Source: JBEKHT01 sp049516595
Lineage (GTDB): Bacteria; Chloroflexota; Anaerolineae; Anaerolineales; RBG-16-64-43
Reading direction: 5' to 3'
Assembly (NCBI GenBank): GCA_049516595.1
Contig: JBEKSY010000014.1
Coordinates: 1-64,000, forward strand
Length of the DNA stretch: 64,000 bases
Made by a program: the position numbers and the translations under genes. Within the stretch, counting starts at the first letter, position 1. Each line of letters begins with the position of its first letter. Positions 8,585-17,122 of the stretch are shown piece after piece. The notes beneath the pieces were generated by a model. It made no database searches. It saw nothing but the letters and a program-made list of their open reading frames with translations, and was not told the DNA's origin.

Positions 8585-9501
8585 AGCCCCCCATCCTTCC
8601 CAATCGTCTCCACGAAGATCTCCTCCAGGGACTTGCGATTGGGCACGAGGCTGTACACGGCCGCCCCGTTCGCCACGAGGTGACGCACGATCTCCGGCAG
8701 GGCCGACTCGCTTGGGACGGAGAGGCTCACCTGTTCGCCTTCCGCGTGGATGTCCTGCCCCCACTGCCTGAGCCCCTCGAGCGCTTGGGCGGAGAGGTTG
8801 CGCACGTGAAGGGTGGCCACGGTCTGCCCCGCCTCCAGAGAGCGCCACTCCATGACCCGGACGACTTCCCCATGGCGGATGAAGGCCACCCGGTCGCAGG
8901 TGACTTCGATTTCGCTGAGAAGATGAGAGTTCAAGAAGACGCTGGTGCCGTCGGAACGCAGCTCGTGGATGATATCTCTCACTAGGCGGCGGCCGATCGG
9001 ATCCAGTCCCGAGGTCGGCTCATCGAGGAAAACCAGGGAGGGGCGGTTGAGCAGGGCCTGAGCCAGCCCGATCCGCTGCAACATCCCCTTGGAGAAAGTG
9101 TGCAGTTGTTTTTGGCGATACTCCGAGAGGCCGACTCGGTCCAGCAACTCGTCGATCCGCAGTTTCAGGTCGTGCGGGTTCATGTTCCAAAGCTGACCAT
9201 GGAGCTCAAGGAACTCGCGCGCGGTAAGCCACTCCTGGAATCGGAAGTGCTCGGGGAGAAACCCCATGCGAGCCAAGGCCCGGCGATCGCCAATCGGCGC
9301 CCCCAGGACGGAGGCTGTGCCGGAGGTGGGTGCAATCAACCCCAGCAGCATCTTCATGGCGGTCGTCTTCCCCGCGCCATTGGGCCCCAGGAAACCGAAG
9401 ACCTCACCCTGCTCCACCAGCAGGGTGAGGTCCTTCACCGCGGACCGCTCGCCGAAAACCTTCCTCAGCTGGTCTGTACGAATCGCCGATCCGTCAGGCA
9501 T
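8581..9501 (-). CDS. ABC transporter ATPase
   Basis: This 306-residue ATPase has Walker A GPNGAGKTT, a signature region reading FSKGMLQRIG (a Lys in place of the first Gly of SGG), Walker B LVFLDEPTSGLDP and H-loop LNSHLLSEIE. A C-terminal domain of about 80 residues follows. The FSKGM form is common in the CcmA/NosF-type bacitracin and copper-maturation ATPases (COG1131). It pairs with the downstream permease, sharing a 4-base GTGA overlap. It begins nine bases after the anti-sigma stop, placing it in the same operon as the ECF sigma factor. The exporter is therefore probably induced by the signal the anti-sigma factor senses. Confidence 0.92.
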   Translation of the reverse strand: MPDGSAIRTDQLRKVFGERSAVKDLTLLVEQGEVFGFLGPNGAGKTTAMKMLLGLIAPTSGTASVLGAPIGDRRALARMGFLPEHFRFQEWLTAREFLELHGQLWNMNPHDLKLRIDELLDRVGLSEYRQKQLHTFSKGMLQRIGLAQALLNRPSLVFLDEPTSGLDPIGRRLVRDIIHELRSDGTSVFLNSHLLSEIEVTCDRVAFIRHGEVVRVMEWRSLEAGQTVATLHVRNLSAQALEGLRQWGQDIHAEGEQVSLSVPSESALPEIVRHLVANGAAVYSLVPNRKSLEEIFVETIGKDGGL

Positions 9502-9510
9502 GAGAGACCC

Positions 9511-10689
9511 CTACGGGAGTGAGTTCGCCATCTGGATCGCCCGTTGGGAATCGCTGCCCAGGCCGCTGATCCCGTAGATGTCCCCGCCTTTGACCCACAG
9601 CAGCCCGAATTCGGGAGCGTCGTCCGCCGGTCGCTGGATGAGGGTTCCCACCACCCCGTCCACATTCACCTGCTCGTAGGTCGCGGCATTCTTGGGAATG
9701 GGGATCACGAGCGTGGACGTCCAATCGACGGTTTTGGTAAAGGCCGCCGCCTGGTCACTGGTCATGCCCGTGAACTCCAGGCCGATTTGGGCTAGCTGGG
9801 CAACATCCAGGCTGGGTGTGGCGGTGACCGTCGGACTGGGGATCTCAGCCAGAATGACACAGTCCGGGTAACGGCGGCCGGCGGAACCGCCCGCACTGAG
9901 GTCGATTCCGGACTCGTCCGTACTTGGCGCAGGGCAGGTGCCGTAATCGACGCTGACCGCCGCGGGGATCTTCACGGAGACCAGCGCGCCGTCAATCGAG
10001 GCAGGCAGGCGAAGATCGCTTCTCCCGGCCTCATCCAACAAGGCCTGCGCCTTGGTGCGATTGACCTTAAAGGTGAAGGCCGACGCGCCGACCACGCTGA
10101 TGCGCGAGGGCGTCATACCCTGGGGAAGACGGACCTTGAACCCTGCCAGCGGGCTGGCCTGAACCGCATCGGAAACCTCGACAGGGGCCCCGGGCTTCTG
10201 AGTCATCGTGACCGAGTCCGAGATCAGTTCACTGAGTTGCTTTCCAACCGTCCCCTGGCCCGTGAGTTGCTGCAATCCGGTAAAGTCGACCGGGATGACC
10301 GCCACATGCTCCACCCGGAACAGATTGAGCAACTTGTCAGCCAGGGCACGCGTGGTGGGAATCGTCAGGATCAGAACCAAGAGCACCGCAACCGGCAGGC
10401 CGTACTGGACTACGGGTGAATGAAGCGCTTTTCTTGCCATGCTTGAGCTCTCCTTTCGGGCGAGTCTTCGTTCGTGGAAATGGCTCAGGGCGGTCCGGGA
10501 GGAGAGATCCGCTGGCGGGTTGGCCTGGGAAAAGAGGGCGAGCCTGCCCGCGGTCGGTTGCCACTCCCGCCGCACCGCCTCGCGTCGTTCCTGACACCCT
10601 GCGCAACTTTCCAGGTGGCTCAGATTCGCTGAGCCGAGCTCTCCGTCGAGCGCCGCTCTCAACTGGCCATCGCTCAGGTGTTGGCTCAT
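9511..10689 (-). CDS. membrane-anchored anti-sigma factor with zinc-finger domain
   Basis: This 392-residue protein starts with a ZAS/zf-HC2-type domain: HLSDGQLRAALDGEL followed by the HxxxCxxC motif HLESCAGC (about residues 25-32), which binds sigma and holds it inactive. A single transmembrane helix (YGLPVAVLLVLILTIPTT) lies near residue 120. The remaining 250 or so residues are extracytoplasmic. They contain a lipoprotein-like beta-rich sensor domain resembling DUF4367 (KVRLPQGMTPSRISVVG and a repeated region near the C-terminus). ATG 10689 overlaps the sigma stop by four bases (ATGA) and has GGAGGAGG upstream. It is the cognate regulator of the sigma factor. The outer domain suggests envelope sensing. 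Confidence 0.86.
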   Translation of the reverse strand: MSQHLSDGQLRAALDGELGSANLSHLESCAGCQERREAVRREWQPTAGRLALFSQANPPADLSSRTALSHFHERRLARKESSSMARKALHSPVVQYGLPVAVLLVLILTIPTTRALADKLLNLFRVEHVAVIPVDFTGLQQLTGQGTVGKQLSELISDSVTMTQKPGAPVEVSDAVQASPLAGFKVRLPQGMTPSRISVVGASAFTFKVNRTKAQALLDEAGRSDLRLPASIDGALVSVKIPAAVSVDYGTCPAPSTDESGIDLSAGGSAGRRYPDCVILAEIPSPTVTATPSLDVAQLAQIGLEFTGMTSDQAAAFTKTVDWTSTLVIPIPKNAATYEQVNVDGVVGTLIQRPADDAPEFGLLWVKGGDIYGISGLGSDSQRAIQMANSLP

Positions 10690-11252
10690 GCATCCTCCTC
10701 CATCAGAGACCGGTAGCATTTCTCGAAGGCGCGTTCCGCGCGGAGCAGCAGTGGACCGACCGAATTTGGCGAGAGGCCCATGGCAGCGGCGATCTCTCGA
10801 TAGGTCATGCCCGAGTAGCGCAGGATCAACAACTGGGCCTGATGAGAATTCATCCGGGCCAGCCCCATTCTGGCTAGGCGGCGCTCTTCTTCGCGGGCCT
10901 GGATCTCCGCCGGCCGATTCTCAGGGGCGTCCTCCAGGACGCCCACGCCAGCCTCGAGCTCGTAACGCTGGCGCCGCCTGTAGCTTCGAATTGAGCGAAG
11001 TCCCAAATTGCCCGCCACACGGGTGAGCCAGCCTCCCACATTGAAGCCTTCTGGCGGCTGCGGGCTTCGCTGGTACAGTTTCAGGAAGGCTTCCAATGCC
11101 AGATCCTCCGCTTCGGCTGGGTCCCCCACCAGCCCAAGGACCATCCGGTAAACATGCGTCCAGTGCTCCAAGAACAGGTTCTCAAAGGACGGGGACACCG
11201 GCATGGTCTGCGGGCTTGCGCGCGCGGCGGCAAGACTCTTGCGGAATCTCAT
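10686..11252 (-). CDS. ECF-type RNA polymerase sigma factor
   Basis: This is a sigma-70 family ECF factor of about 188 residues. Region 2 runs from FENLFLEHWTHVYRMVLGLVGD through PAEAEDLALEAFLKLYQ (the DAEDLxQExFLxxW-like core of region 2.2-2.3), and GGWLTRVAGNLGLRSIRSYRRR covers 2.4. Region 4 is seen as LILRYSGMTYREIAAAMGLSPNSVGPLLLRAERAF with its helix-turn-helix. The start is uncertain: ATG 11252 gives the usual ECF length, while ATG 11291 and 11345 are also in frame. Its stop overlaps the anti-sigma start by four bases. ECF factors of this layout usually activate their own operon, here including the downstream ABC exporter. Confidence 0.93.
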   Translation of the reverse strand: MRFRKSLAAARASPQTMPVSPSFENLFLEHWTHVYRMVLGLVGDPAEAEDLALEAFLKLYQRSPQPPEGFNVGGWLTRVAGNLGLRSIRSYRRRQRYELEAGVGVLEDAPENRPAEIQAREEERRLARMGLARMNSHQAQLLILRYSGMTYREIAAAMGLSPNSVGPLLLRAERAFEKCYRSLMEEDA

Positions 11253-11785
11253 CGTGTGAAAGACGCCCTTGCGACCAATGTTTGTGCCCATCGCCTCGGA
11301 GGCCGCCCTGCAAGGATAATCCCTTTCAATGAGAAATTGAGACATCGGGCATCTGTGCATGAGCCGGTTCAAGGGACAGGCCATCTAGGCGATGGGCGGA
11401 GGCGGCCCGAGAGCTCGGGCGCAATTGCAGTCCGCCAAGGTGGGGATCGCTGAGGGCCTTTCTCCGGGCAAACCCCTCAGGGCGCCCCTTGCGCCTCCAG
11501 GTACAGGGGAATAGCCCGCTCATTCTCGTCGCACGGAGGCTCAAGAAAGATCGAAGGCGCAGGCGAGACATCCGGGGCGGGCGTTCATCCGCCGCCCGCT
11601 CTGATCCTCACCCGGGGCCCCAAGATGGGAGGGTTCCTCCCCCAGAGAGCGGCGATGTGCCCTCGGCCCGGTTCGCCCCGATTCACTCAGAAGTGAACCG
11701 TCGTTTGCTGCTCCCCTTCCACCGACGGCGGAAGCGACCCGAGCTGCCGGGGGGAAATCGGCCCCCCGCGAGCACTAGGCGACAC
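11253..11785. other. intergenic region upstream of the sigma operon and downstream of the PNPOx gene
   Basis: The region carries the 5' leader of the sigma gene and the 3' end of the minus-strand glycyl-radical operon. Apart from the tentative ECF promoter I see no gene. A long plus-strand frame that starts here and runs to about 12709 is antisense to the PNPOx gene and has no protein-like features. Confidence 0.4.
11341..11372 (-). promoter_or_regulatory. possible ECF-type promoter of the sigma operon
   Basis: On the minus strand a GAACCG element (11365-11370) is followed after about 17 bases by CGATGTC (11341-11347). This fits the GAAC / GTC pattern of ECF-recognised promoters and sits upstream of the sigma start. 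The assignment is tentative: a single occurrence is weak evidence, and no second matching site was looked for systematically. Confidence 0.3.
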
Positions 11786-12586
11786 TCAGGCGATGCGTCC
11801 ACCCGGCAGCGGCGGTCCGCCGGCATAGATCTCTCGGACCTGAATCGCGCCGCTGCGTCCGGAGGCGCTCCAGGTGCCTTTCGCTTGATAGGAAACGGCC
11901 TCGAGGGTCAGGATGTTGGTCGCCACCAAGGCGCCCGGGGGCGGCTGGGGCAGCTCAGGGGCTCCGTTCCAGCAGACCAGGCCCGTATTTCCGCTCGGCT
12001 GCATCGAAATCGCCGGGACGACAACCGGGTAGCCCGTCGGACTCACCCAGGCCAGGACCTTCACCGCCGCCATCTTTGCGAATTCGCGCCGAACGGGCAG
12101 GGGCACCGGCACCCCCCCATCCCCACGCCCCCAGCCGCGGATCGCGCTGAGGCGGGCAAGAGTAAAGTCCCGCAGGACCTCCAAGCGAGGAATGGCAAAG
12201 GTCGCCTCGGCGGATCGCAGCCGGATGACACCGGCATTTCGGATTCCGGTGTACGCGTTGTAGCGCAGGAGGGAGCTGCTCATCTGGCGATCCACGTAGG
12301 GCCCGCTGCGTTGAAACTCGAGAAAATCGCCCGTGAGAATCCAACCCTGCAGATCGGTGGTGATCACCAGAATCCCAACGCGCCTGTCCTCCTCCAGGTT
12401 CTTGATACTCTTGCGCAGCAGGAAATTGCCGAAGGTGAGCGTGTCAGGCGCATCCTCGGCTGGCAGGAGCGTTATGCAGGGAACCACATTCGGCGCGCCG
12501 TCGGCGCTTCGGGTAGCCAGAAACTTAGGTGTCATCTCTCCGCGCAGGGCATCCAGCAAGCCGGGGGTGTCATTCAAGATGGACAT
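11786..12586 (-). CDS. pyridoxamine 5'-phosphate oxidase-like FMN-binding protein
   Basis: This 266-residue protein has an N-terminal split-barrel fold: LRGEMTPKFLATRSADGAPNVVPC, then DTLTFGNFLLRKSIKNLEEDRRVGILVITTDLQGWILTGDF, the pattern of PNPOx/general-stress flavin-binding proteins. A second, less familiar half of about 130 residues follows (WVSPTGYPVVVPAISMQP), which looks like a second, diverged split-barrel. ATG 12586 is preferred because GGAGG lies six bases upstream. An alternative ATG at 12604 overlaps the activase stop by four bases. The gene is the third of an operon with a glycyl-radical enzyme and its activase, an unusual partner. It may supply a flavin reductase or electron-transfer activity, but no function is shown by the sequence. 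Confidence 0.75.
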   Translation of the reverse strand: MSILNDTPGLLDALRGEMTPKFLATRSADGAPNVVPCITLLPAEDAPDTLTFGNFLLRKSIKNLEEDRRVGILVITTDLQGWILTGDFLEFQRSGPYVDRQMSSSLLRYNAYTGIRNAGVIRLRSAEATFAIPRLEVLRDFTLARLSAIRGWGRGDGGVPVPLPVRREFAKMAAVKVLAWVSPTGYPVVVPAISMQPSGNTGLVCWNGAPELPQPPPGALVATNILTLEAVSYQAKGTWSASGRSGAIQVREIYAGGPPLPGGRIA

Positions 12587-12600
12587 GGTTGCCTCCGCTT

Positions 12601-13518
12601 TCATTGGGTCGCTCCGGACCAGCGGGCACACGGGACCAGATCGGCGGCGGTCTGCCAGGTGGAAACCATCGACTGCCGAGACAGCAGCGCGGCCGCCTCC
12701 AGCGGATAGGGAACATCCAGGCGGTGATACTTGGGCCGCCCCAGGTTGGTGTAGGCCAGCAGATCCCAGCGCTTGACCGTAGGCAGTTCCCGCTGGATGA
12801 AGGCTCCCAGGGCCCGTATGTTTTCCGGATCGTCCGTGTAGCCGGGGATGATGGGTGTGCGAACCCACAGAGGAACACCTTGGGACGCCAAGAGGCGCGC
12901 GTTGTGCAAGATCAGATCGTTGGCCGCCCCAGTGGCGGCTCGGTGTCGGTCCGGATCCATGATCTTGAGGTCATACAGGACCAGGTCCACCAAGTCGAGA
13001 ATCCGTTCAAAGCGTTCGGGTGAGGCGGCGCCGCAGGTATCCAGCGCGATGTGCAGGCCCGCCCTGCGGCAGCGCGGCAGGACCTCGCTCAGGAAATCCT
13101 CCTGCAGCATAGGCTCGCCCCCGCTGAACGTGATGCCGCCGGCCGAGGTCTCGAAGAAGACCTTGTCCTTCAACAGTTCCTCCATCAGCTGCTCCGGGGT
13201 CCAGCGACGGCCAATGACCTCCAGTGCGCCGCCTGGGCAGGCCTGGGCGCAGTCGCCGCAGACCGAACAGCGCTCCCGGTCAATGCGCATCCCGGAGGGC
13301 GTGAGGGTCAGCGCGTCGGCAGGGCAAGCGCCCAGGCAGGCGCGTGCTCCGATGCAGCGCACGTCGTACCACACCAGATCGGGCGCGGCCCGCAATCCCT
13401 CCGGGTTGTGGCACCAGGCGCAACGCAACGGGCAGCCTTTCAGGAAGACAGTCGTGCGGATGCCCGGTCCGTCTTCGGTGCTGAACTGCTGAATGTTGAA
13501 GATTAACCCGGTCGCCAT
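12601..13518 (-). CDS. radical SAM glycyl-radical enzyme activase (with ferredoxin insert)
   Basis: This 305-residue enzyme cleaves S-adenosylmethionine to place a glycyl radical on its partner. The N-terminal motif TEDGPGIRTTVFLKGCPLRC gives the CxxxCxxC cluster site (CPLRCAWC). Next comes an insert with two 4Fe-4S motifs (CIGARACLGACPADA and CSVCGDCAQACPGGA), as in activases of glycerol, choline and benzylsuccinate-type enzymes. TFSGGEPMLQ and the LDTCG strand follow in the TIM barrel. The start is five bases after the glycyl-radical enzyme stop and the 3' end overlaps the PNPOx gene. It should activate the enzyme at 13524-15926. A second, simpler activase occurs at 55838. Confidence 0.93.
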   Translation of the reverse strand: MATGLIFNIQQFSTEDGPGIRTTVFLKGCPLRCAWCHNPEGLRAAPDLVWYDVRCIGARACLGACPADALTLTPSGMRIDRERCSVCGDCAQACPGGALEVIGRRWTPEQLMEELLKDKVFFETSAGGITFSGGEPMLQEDFLSEVLPRCRRAGLHIALDTCGAASPERFERILDLVDLVLYDLKIMDPDRHRAATGAANDLILHNARLLASQGVPLWVRTPIIPGYTDDPENIRALGAFIQRELPTVKRWDLLAYTNLGRPKYHRLDVPYPLEAAALLSRQSMVSTWQTAADLVPCARWSGATQ

Positions 13519-13523
13519 ACCCG

Positions 13524-15926
13524 CTACAGCCGGTGGGCCTCTCGGGCGATGATCTCGTCCTGGATCTCCTTGCCCAATCCCACGAAATAAGCGTTGTAAC
13601 CGGTGACCCGCACCAGCAGGTTGCGGTACTCATCGGGATGCTTCTGGGCCTCGCGCAGGGTGTTCGTGTCAATGACGTTTACCTGCAGACAGGTCCCGCC
13701 CACTTGGCCGTACGCGCGCAGGAGCCCCGCAATCTTCTCCCGCTGCTCGGGATCGCGCAGCAGGGAGGGGCTGAAGCTCATGGTGTGGCTCGCGCCGTTG
13801 GGGGCCGTTCTCAGATCCAACTGCCCAACGCTCTTGATTACGGCGGTCGGTCCCCTGCGGTCTGCCCCGTTGACTGGGCACACCGCGTTCGAGAGGAACT
13901 GGCCGCGGCGGCGGCCGTCGGGTGTGGCGGCGGTCGCGGGGGCATAGGCGATCCAGTAGTTCCAGGAAAGGTAGCCGGCGCGATAACGCTTGCCGGTGGG
14001 AGCCGTGTGGCGGAAGGCTTCCTCCGTCCAGAAGCGGCTCACCTCGCGCGCCAGCTCGTCGGCTTCCGGGTCATCGTTGCCATACTTGGGGGCCTGATGG
14101 AGCAGCATCTGGCGCAGGCTCTCGTGCCCCTCGAAGTTGGCGCGCAGGGCGGCCAGGAGCTGAGACATTCCCAAGCGCCGATCCGCAAAAACCAGCTTGC
14201 GCACGGCGGCCAGGCTGTCGGCAGCGGTTGCCAGAGCGACCCCCTCCACCGTCAGGTAGCTAAAGCGGGCACCGCCGGCGTTCGCATCCCGGCCTGTTTC
14301 CAGGCAGCCGCCCACCAGGGCGCTGACATAGGGCACGGGCTCCCAGCGCGCCCGCCCCGCATCCGCGAGGTTGTTCACGCGAATGATCCACCCCAGCAGG
14401 TGGCGGAGCTGCGTCAGGAAGGCCTGGCGGAAGTCGTCGAAGGAAGCGAAGGTTGTAGGGTCACCGGTGCGAGGGCCAATCTGGCGATCGGTTTGCATGT
14501 CGCGGCCATCATTCAGGGCGAGTTCCACGGCCTTCGCCAGATTCAGGTTGACGTCCACGGTCCCGGAGCGGTCGTCGCCCGCCAGGGTATTCTCCAGGCA
14601 ACCCACCGGGGCGTAGTCCCACAGGCGGCCTTCGGGCAGCCCTTCCCAACGGAGTCCGGCGATCGCGTTTTCGTCGAAGTTGAGGAGAAAGGGCGAGCCC
14701 TGTGCCCCCGCCAGCATTTCCACGATGCGCCGAAGCAGCCGATCCGGGGTGCGAGCGTGGAGGCGGATATTGGGCTTGGGCTCCAGCAGGTTAATCTCCT
14801 GGATGACCTCCAGCATCAGGTAGGTGAGATCGTTTGAGGCGTCGTCCCCGTGCTCATCGGTCCCGCCGAGGGTGATCAGTTGACCAAAGGAGGAGTTGAT
14901 GCCTTGACTTGTTCCTGTCCAGCCCTGGTAGTCGTAGACGTAGTTGTGCTTGATCCACCAGCATTCAAGCCACTCCTTGGCCTGGGCGCGCGTCAGGCGG
15001 CCTGCCACCAGGTCCGCCTGGTAGTAAGGTCGAAGGTACTGATCCACACGTCCTGGCGAGACCCCGGGGCCCGGATAGCTTTCCGCGGCGAGGAGCAGCA
15101 TGTGGGTGGTCCAGAGCGCCTGCAGGGCTTCGGGGAAGGTTTCGGGCGGAAGCCAAGGGACCTTGCGCACGATGCGGGCGATTTCCCGAAGCTCTTCCCG
15201 GCGGGCCGGACTGGCTTCGCCCTGGGCCAATCGATCCGCTTCCGCGGCATATCGCTCGGTGAGCAGGCGCACCCCCTCAGCGCAAATGACGACGGCGCGG
15301 GCCTGGTCGCGCTGTTCGCGCGTGCTGGCCCGATCGTCAGCCATCGCTTGAGCCTCATCCCGAATTCCTTTCCAGCCGAGGCGCAGAGCCTTCGGGTAGT
15401 CGGGCACGAGATGACCCGGCACGGCCGCGCAGTTTCCAACCCCCACGTCGTTGAGCGCGTGCCATTCTTTGAGGAACCTCTGCTCCTCCCGATCTCGGGC
15501 GCGGGCCTCTCCTTTCTTCAGGCAGCGAGAGAGGGCCGTGGAGAAATGGGAACCGACGATCAGCTCCCCTTCCAGAATCTGGACCGGCAGATCGTGGCTC
15601 ACGACCTCACGGAAGAAAAGAGCTTGTCGCACGGCGAGCGGCTGCTCCCAGAATGCTGCTGGGAGTTGCACCCGCGCGGCCGCAGCCAGGAGATAGGACC
15701 GGAATCCTTTCTGGAACAGGGCGACTTCTGGAACGTTCGTCCAGCTCCAGATCGAATAGACCATATCCCAGGGTGTGCCGGTGGTGTAGGACCGGACCTC
15801 GTTCGTATACTCCCGTTCGTAGAAGGACCAGAACTGGTCGCGCAGCTTCTTCACGCGGGGCGAGAGCGTGGGCGCGGCCGTCCATAGATCGGAAGGGGAA
15901 AGAGCGGCGCAGGAATCCACAATCAT
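13524..15926 (-). CDS. glycyl-radical enzyme, pyruvate formate-lyase family, substrate unknown
   Basis: This 800-residue enzyme has all key sites of the family. The glycyl-radical loop near the C-terminus reads LVRVTGYNAYF with Gly776. The thiyl cysteine and catalytic acid lie in PVGCLENTL (Cys443, Glu445). The second conserved loop GGCLETGRDANAGGARFSY is at about 540-557. Cys443-x-Glu445 is the arrangement of the eliminases and decarboxylases (glycerol and propanediol dehydratase, CutC, HPAD) rather than of PFL, which has two adjacent cysteines. The N-terminus is less conserved than in named subfamilies, so I do not assign a substrate. ATG 15926 has GGAGGG upstream. The activase and an FMN-type protein follow in the same operon. 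It is expected to work only without oxygen. Confidence 0.9.
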   Translation of the reverse strand: MIVDSCAALSPSDLWTAAPTLSPRVKKLRDQFWSFYEREYTNEVRSYTTGTPWDMVYSIWSWTNVPEVALFQKGFRSYLLAAAARVQLPAAFWEQPLAVRQALFFREVVSHDLPVQILEGELIVGSHFSTALSRCLKKGEARARDREEQRFLKEWHALNDVGVGNCAAVPGHLVPDYPKALRLGWKGIRDEAQAMADDRASTREQRDQARAVVICAEGVRLLTERYAAEADRLAQGEASPARREELREIARIVRKVPWLPPETFPEALQALWTTHMLLLAAESYPGPGVSPGRVDQYLRPYYQADLVAGRLTRAQAKEWLECWWIKHNYVYDYQGWTGTSQGINSSFGQLITLGGTDEHGDDASNDLTYLMLEVIQEINLLEPKPNIRLHARTPDRLLRRIVEMLAGAQGSPFLLNFDENAIAGLRWEGLPEGRLWDYAPVGCLENTLAGDDRSGTVDVNLNLAKAVELALNDGRDMQTDRQIGPRTGDPTTFASFDDFRQAFLTQLRHLLGWIIRVNNLADAGRARWEPVPYVSALVGGCLETGRDANAGGARFSYLTVEGVALATAADSLAAVRKLVFADRRLGMSQLLAALRANFEGHESLRQMLLHQAPKYGNDDPEADELAREVSRFWTEEAFRHTAPTGKRYRAGYLSWNYWIAYAPATAATPDGRRRGQFLSNAVCPVNGADRRGPTAVIKSVGQLDLRTAPNGASHTMSFSPSLLRDPEQREKIAGLLRAYGQVGGTCLQVNVIDTNTLREAQKHPDEYRNLLVRVTGYNAYFVGLGKEIQDEIIAREAHRL

Positions 15927-16447
15927 CGGAATCCCTCCACGGATACTGAAACGGATCAGAGTGCGGCGGTTGCCGGGCGCCTGGCGTCAGCCTGCCCGCA
16001 TTTCGTGATAAGAATACACCGAGGCCGGGCAGGAAGGTAGTGACGCGCATGACGGATTCGATCGCCGAGTGTCAGTCCGCACGCGGCAGGTCAAACCTGC
16101 GGGGAACGGCCCGTGACGGTAGGTGCCTGCCGGCGCCAAGTCGGCCGTGGCAGGCAGAGCCGCCTTGGGTGGCATAGATCAGGCGCAAGACCCCCGCGAG
16201 GCATAACGCCGGACGATGCCGGGCAGGCCGGGACCCCGTCGCGGAGGCCGGCAACTGGGATCCTCAGGGCGGCGTCGGTCACAGCCCACCCTGCCGCGGA
16301 CGGCAAAGGCAAGTCGCCTGGCCGTGAGGAGGCGGGCATCGGCCTCAGGACTTCGCGGGTCTCCTGAACCCCCAGAAGGCTGCCGAGAAGATGGCCAGGG
16401 CGCGCTCCGAGCCCCGTCGGCCTTCGGACCCTCATCCAATCCGGTTT
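15927..16447. other. intergenic region upstream of the glycyl-radical operon
   Basis: This region lies between the start of the minus-strand glycyl-radical operon and the 3' end of the metallo-hydrolase. It must hold the operon's promoter. A TATTCTTAT stretch near 16000-16012 (minus) could be a -10 element, but I see no good -35. No FNR-type TTGAT-N4-ATCAA site was found. Confidence 0.4.
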
Positions 16448-17122
16448 TCAGGCTGGCGGGATCTTGCCTGCCGCCCCGAATACGACGGGACCATGTCCCG
16501 GACAGATGATCTGGGCGCCCAGGGCCGCTTGCGTCCTCACCGAGCTGTCCGCCTGGGCCTGATCCCATGTGTTGGCCCCATGGGAGCCGCGCAGGCCGTC
16601 CTTTGTTGAGATGATCGAGTCCCCCGAGAAGAGAATGCCGGTGGATTCCGAGAATAGGGAGACATGTCCCGGGGTGTGACCGGGGGTCGCGAGAACACGC
16701 AGGCCACCCAGGGCCTGCAGTTCCTGGGCGTCATTCAAGAATCCATCCACTTTCATGGGGGAGACCCTGACGAGCTGGCTGGTCAGCCGGAACAACAGCC
16801 TCAGCAGAGGATTCTTGGGCTTCAGCTCACGTGAGGAGTGTCCGGCCGCAATCGCCTCGGCTTCAATTGGGTGGGCATACACCTTGGCCCCGCTCGCGGA
16901 CTTGAGAGCCGCAAGTCCACCGACGTGGTCAAAATCGGCGTGGGTAATCAAGATGCATTTCAGATCATCCGCGCGATGCCCCAAACTGGCGATGTAGCGC
17001 AGGATCTTCTTGTGGCTACCCGGCAAACCCGCGTCGACCAATGTCAGACCTTCTGGATCAGTAATCAGATAAGGGTTTGCAACGATCCCGGGAATGTGGT
17101 GCACGTTGCGAATGACTTCCAT
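16448..17122 (-). CDS. metallo-beta-lactamase-fold hydrolase
   Basis: This 224-residue protein has the fold's motifs in order: LVDAGLPG, ITHADFDHVGG (about residues 65-75), TPGHTPGHVS, LFSGDSII and CPGHGPV. The metal-binding motif reads HxDxDH, with the second histidine of HxHxDH replaced by Asp, as in a large subgroup of these hydrolases. The start is ATG 17122 with AGGAGG upstream; a longer in-frame extension lacks support. The gene stands alone. Likely roles include hydrolysis of glutathione-type thioesters or of lactones, but nothing in the context chooses between them. Confidence 0.88.
   Translation of the reverse strand: MEVIRNVHHIPGIVANPYLITDPEGLTLVDAGLPGSHKKILRYIASLGHRADDLKCILITHADFDHVGGLAALKSASGAKVYAHPIEAEAIAAGHSSRELKPKNPLLRLLFRLTSQLVRVSPMKVDGFLNDAQELQALGGLRVLATPGHTPGHVSLFSESTGILFSGDSIISTKDGLRGSHGANTWDQAQADSSVRTQAALGAQIICPGHGPVVFGAAGKIPPA

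Noticed and set aside
11489..12709. 406-residue plus-strand frame
   Set aside because: It is antisense to the PNPOx-like gene and has no recognisable motif.
13533..14837. 434-residue open frame on the plus strand
   Set aside because: It is antisense to the first glycyl-radical enzyme and is produced by the GC-rich codon pattern; it contains no domain.
16448..17122. Inactive metallo-hydrolase because of the HxDxDH change
   Set aside because: This variant metal motif is common in a known subgroup of the fold, so loss of activity cannot be claimed.
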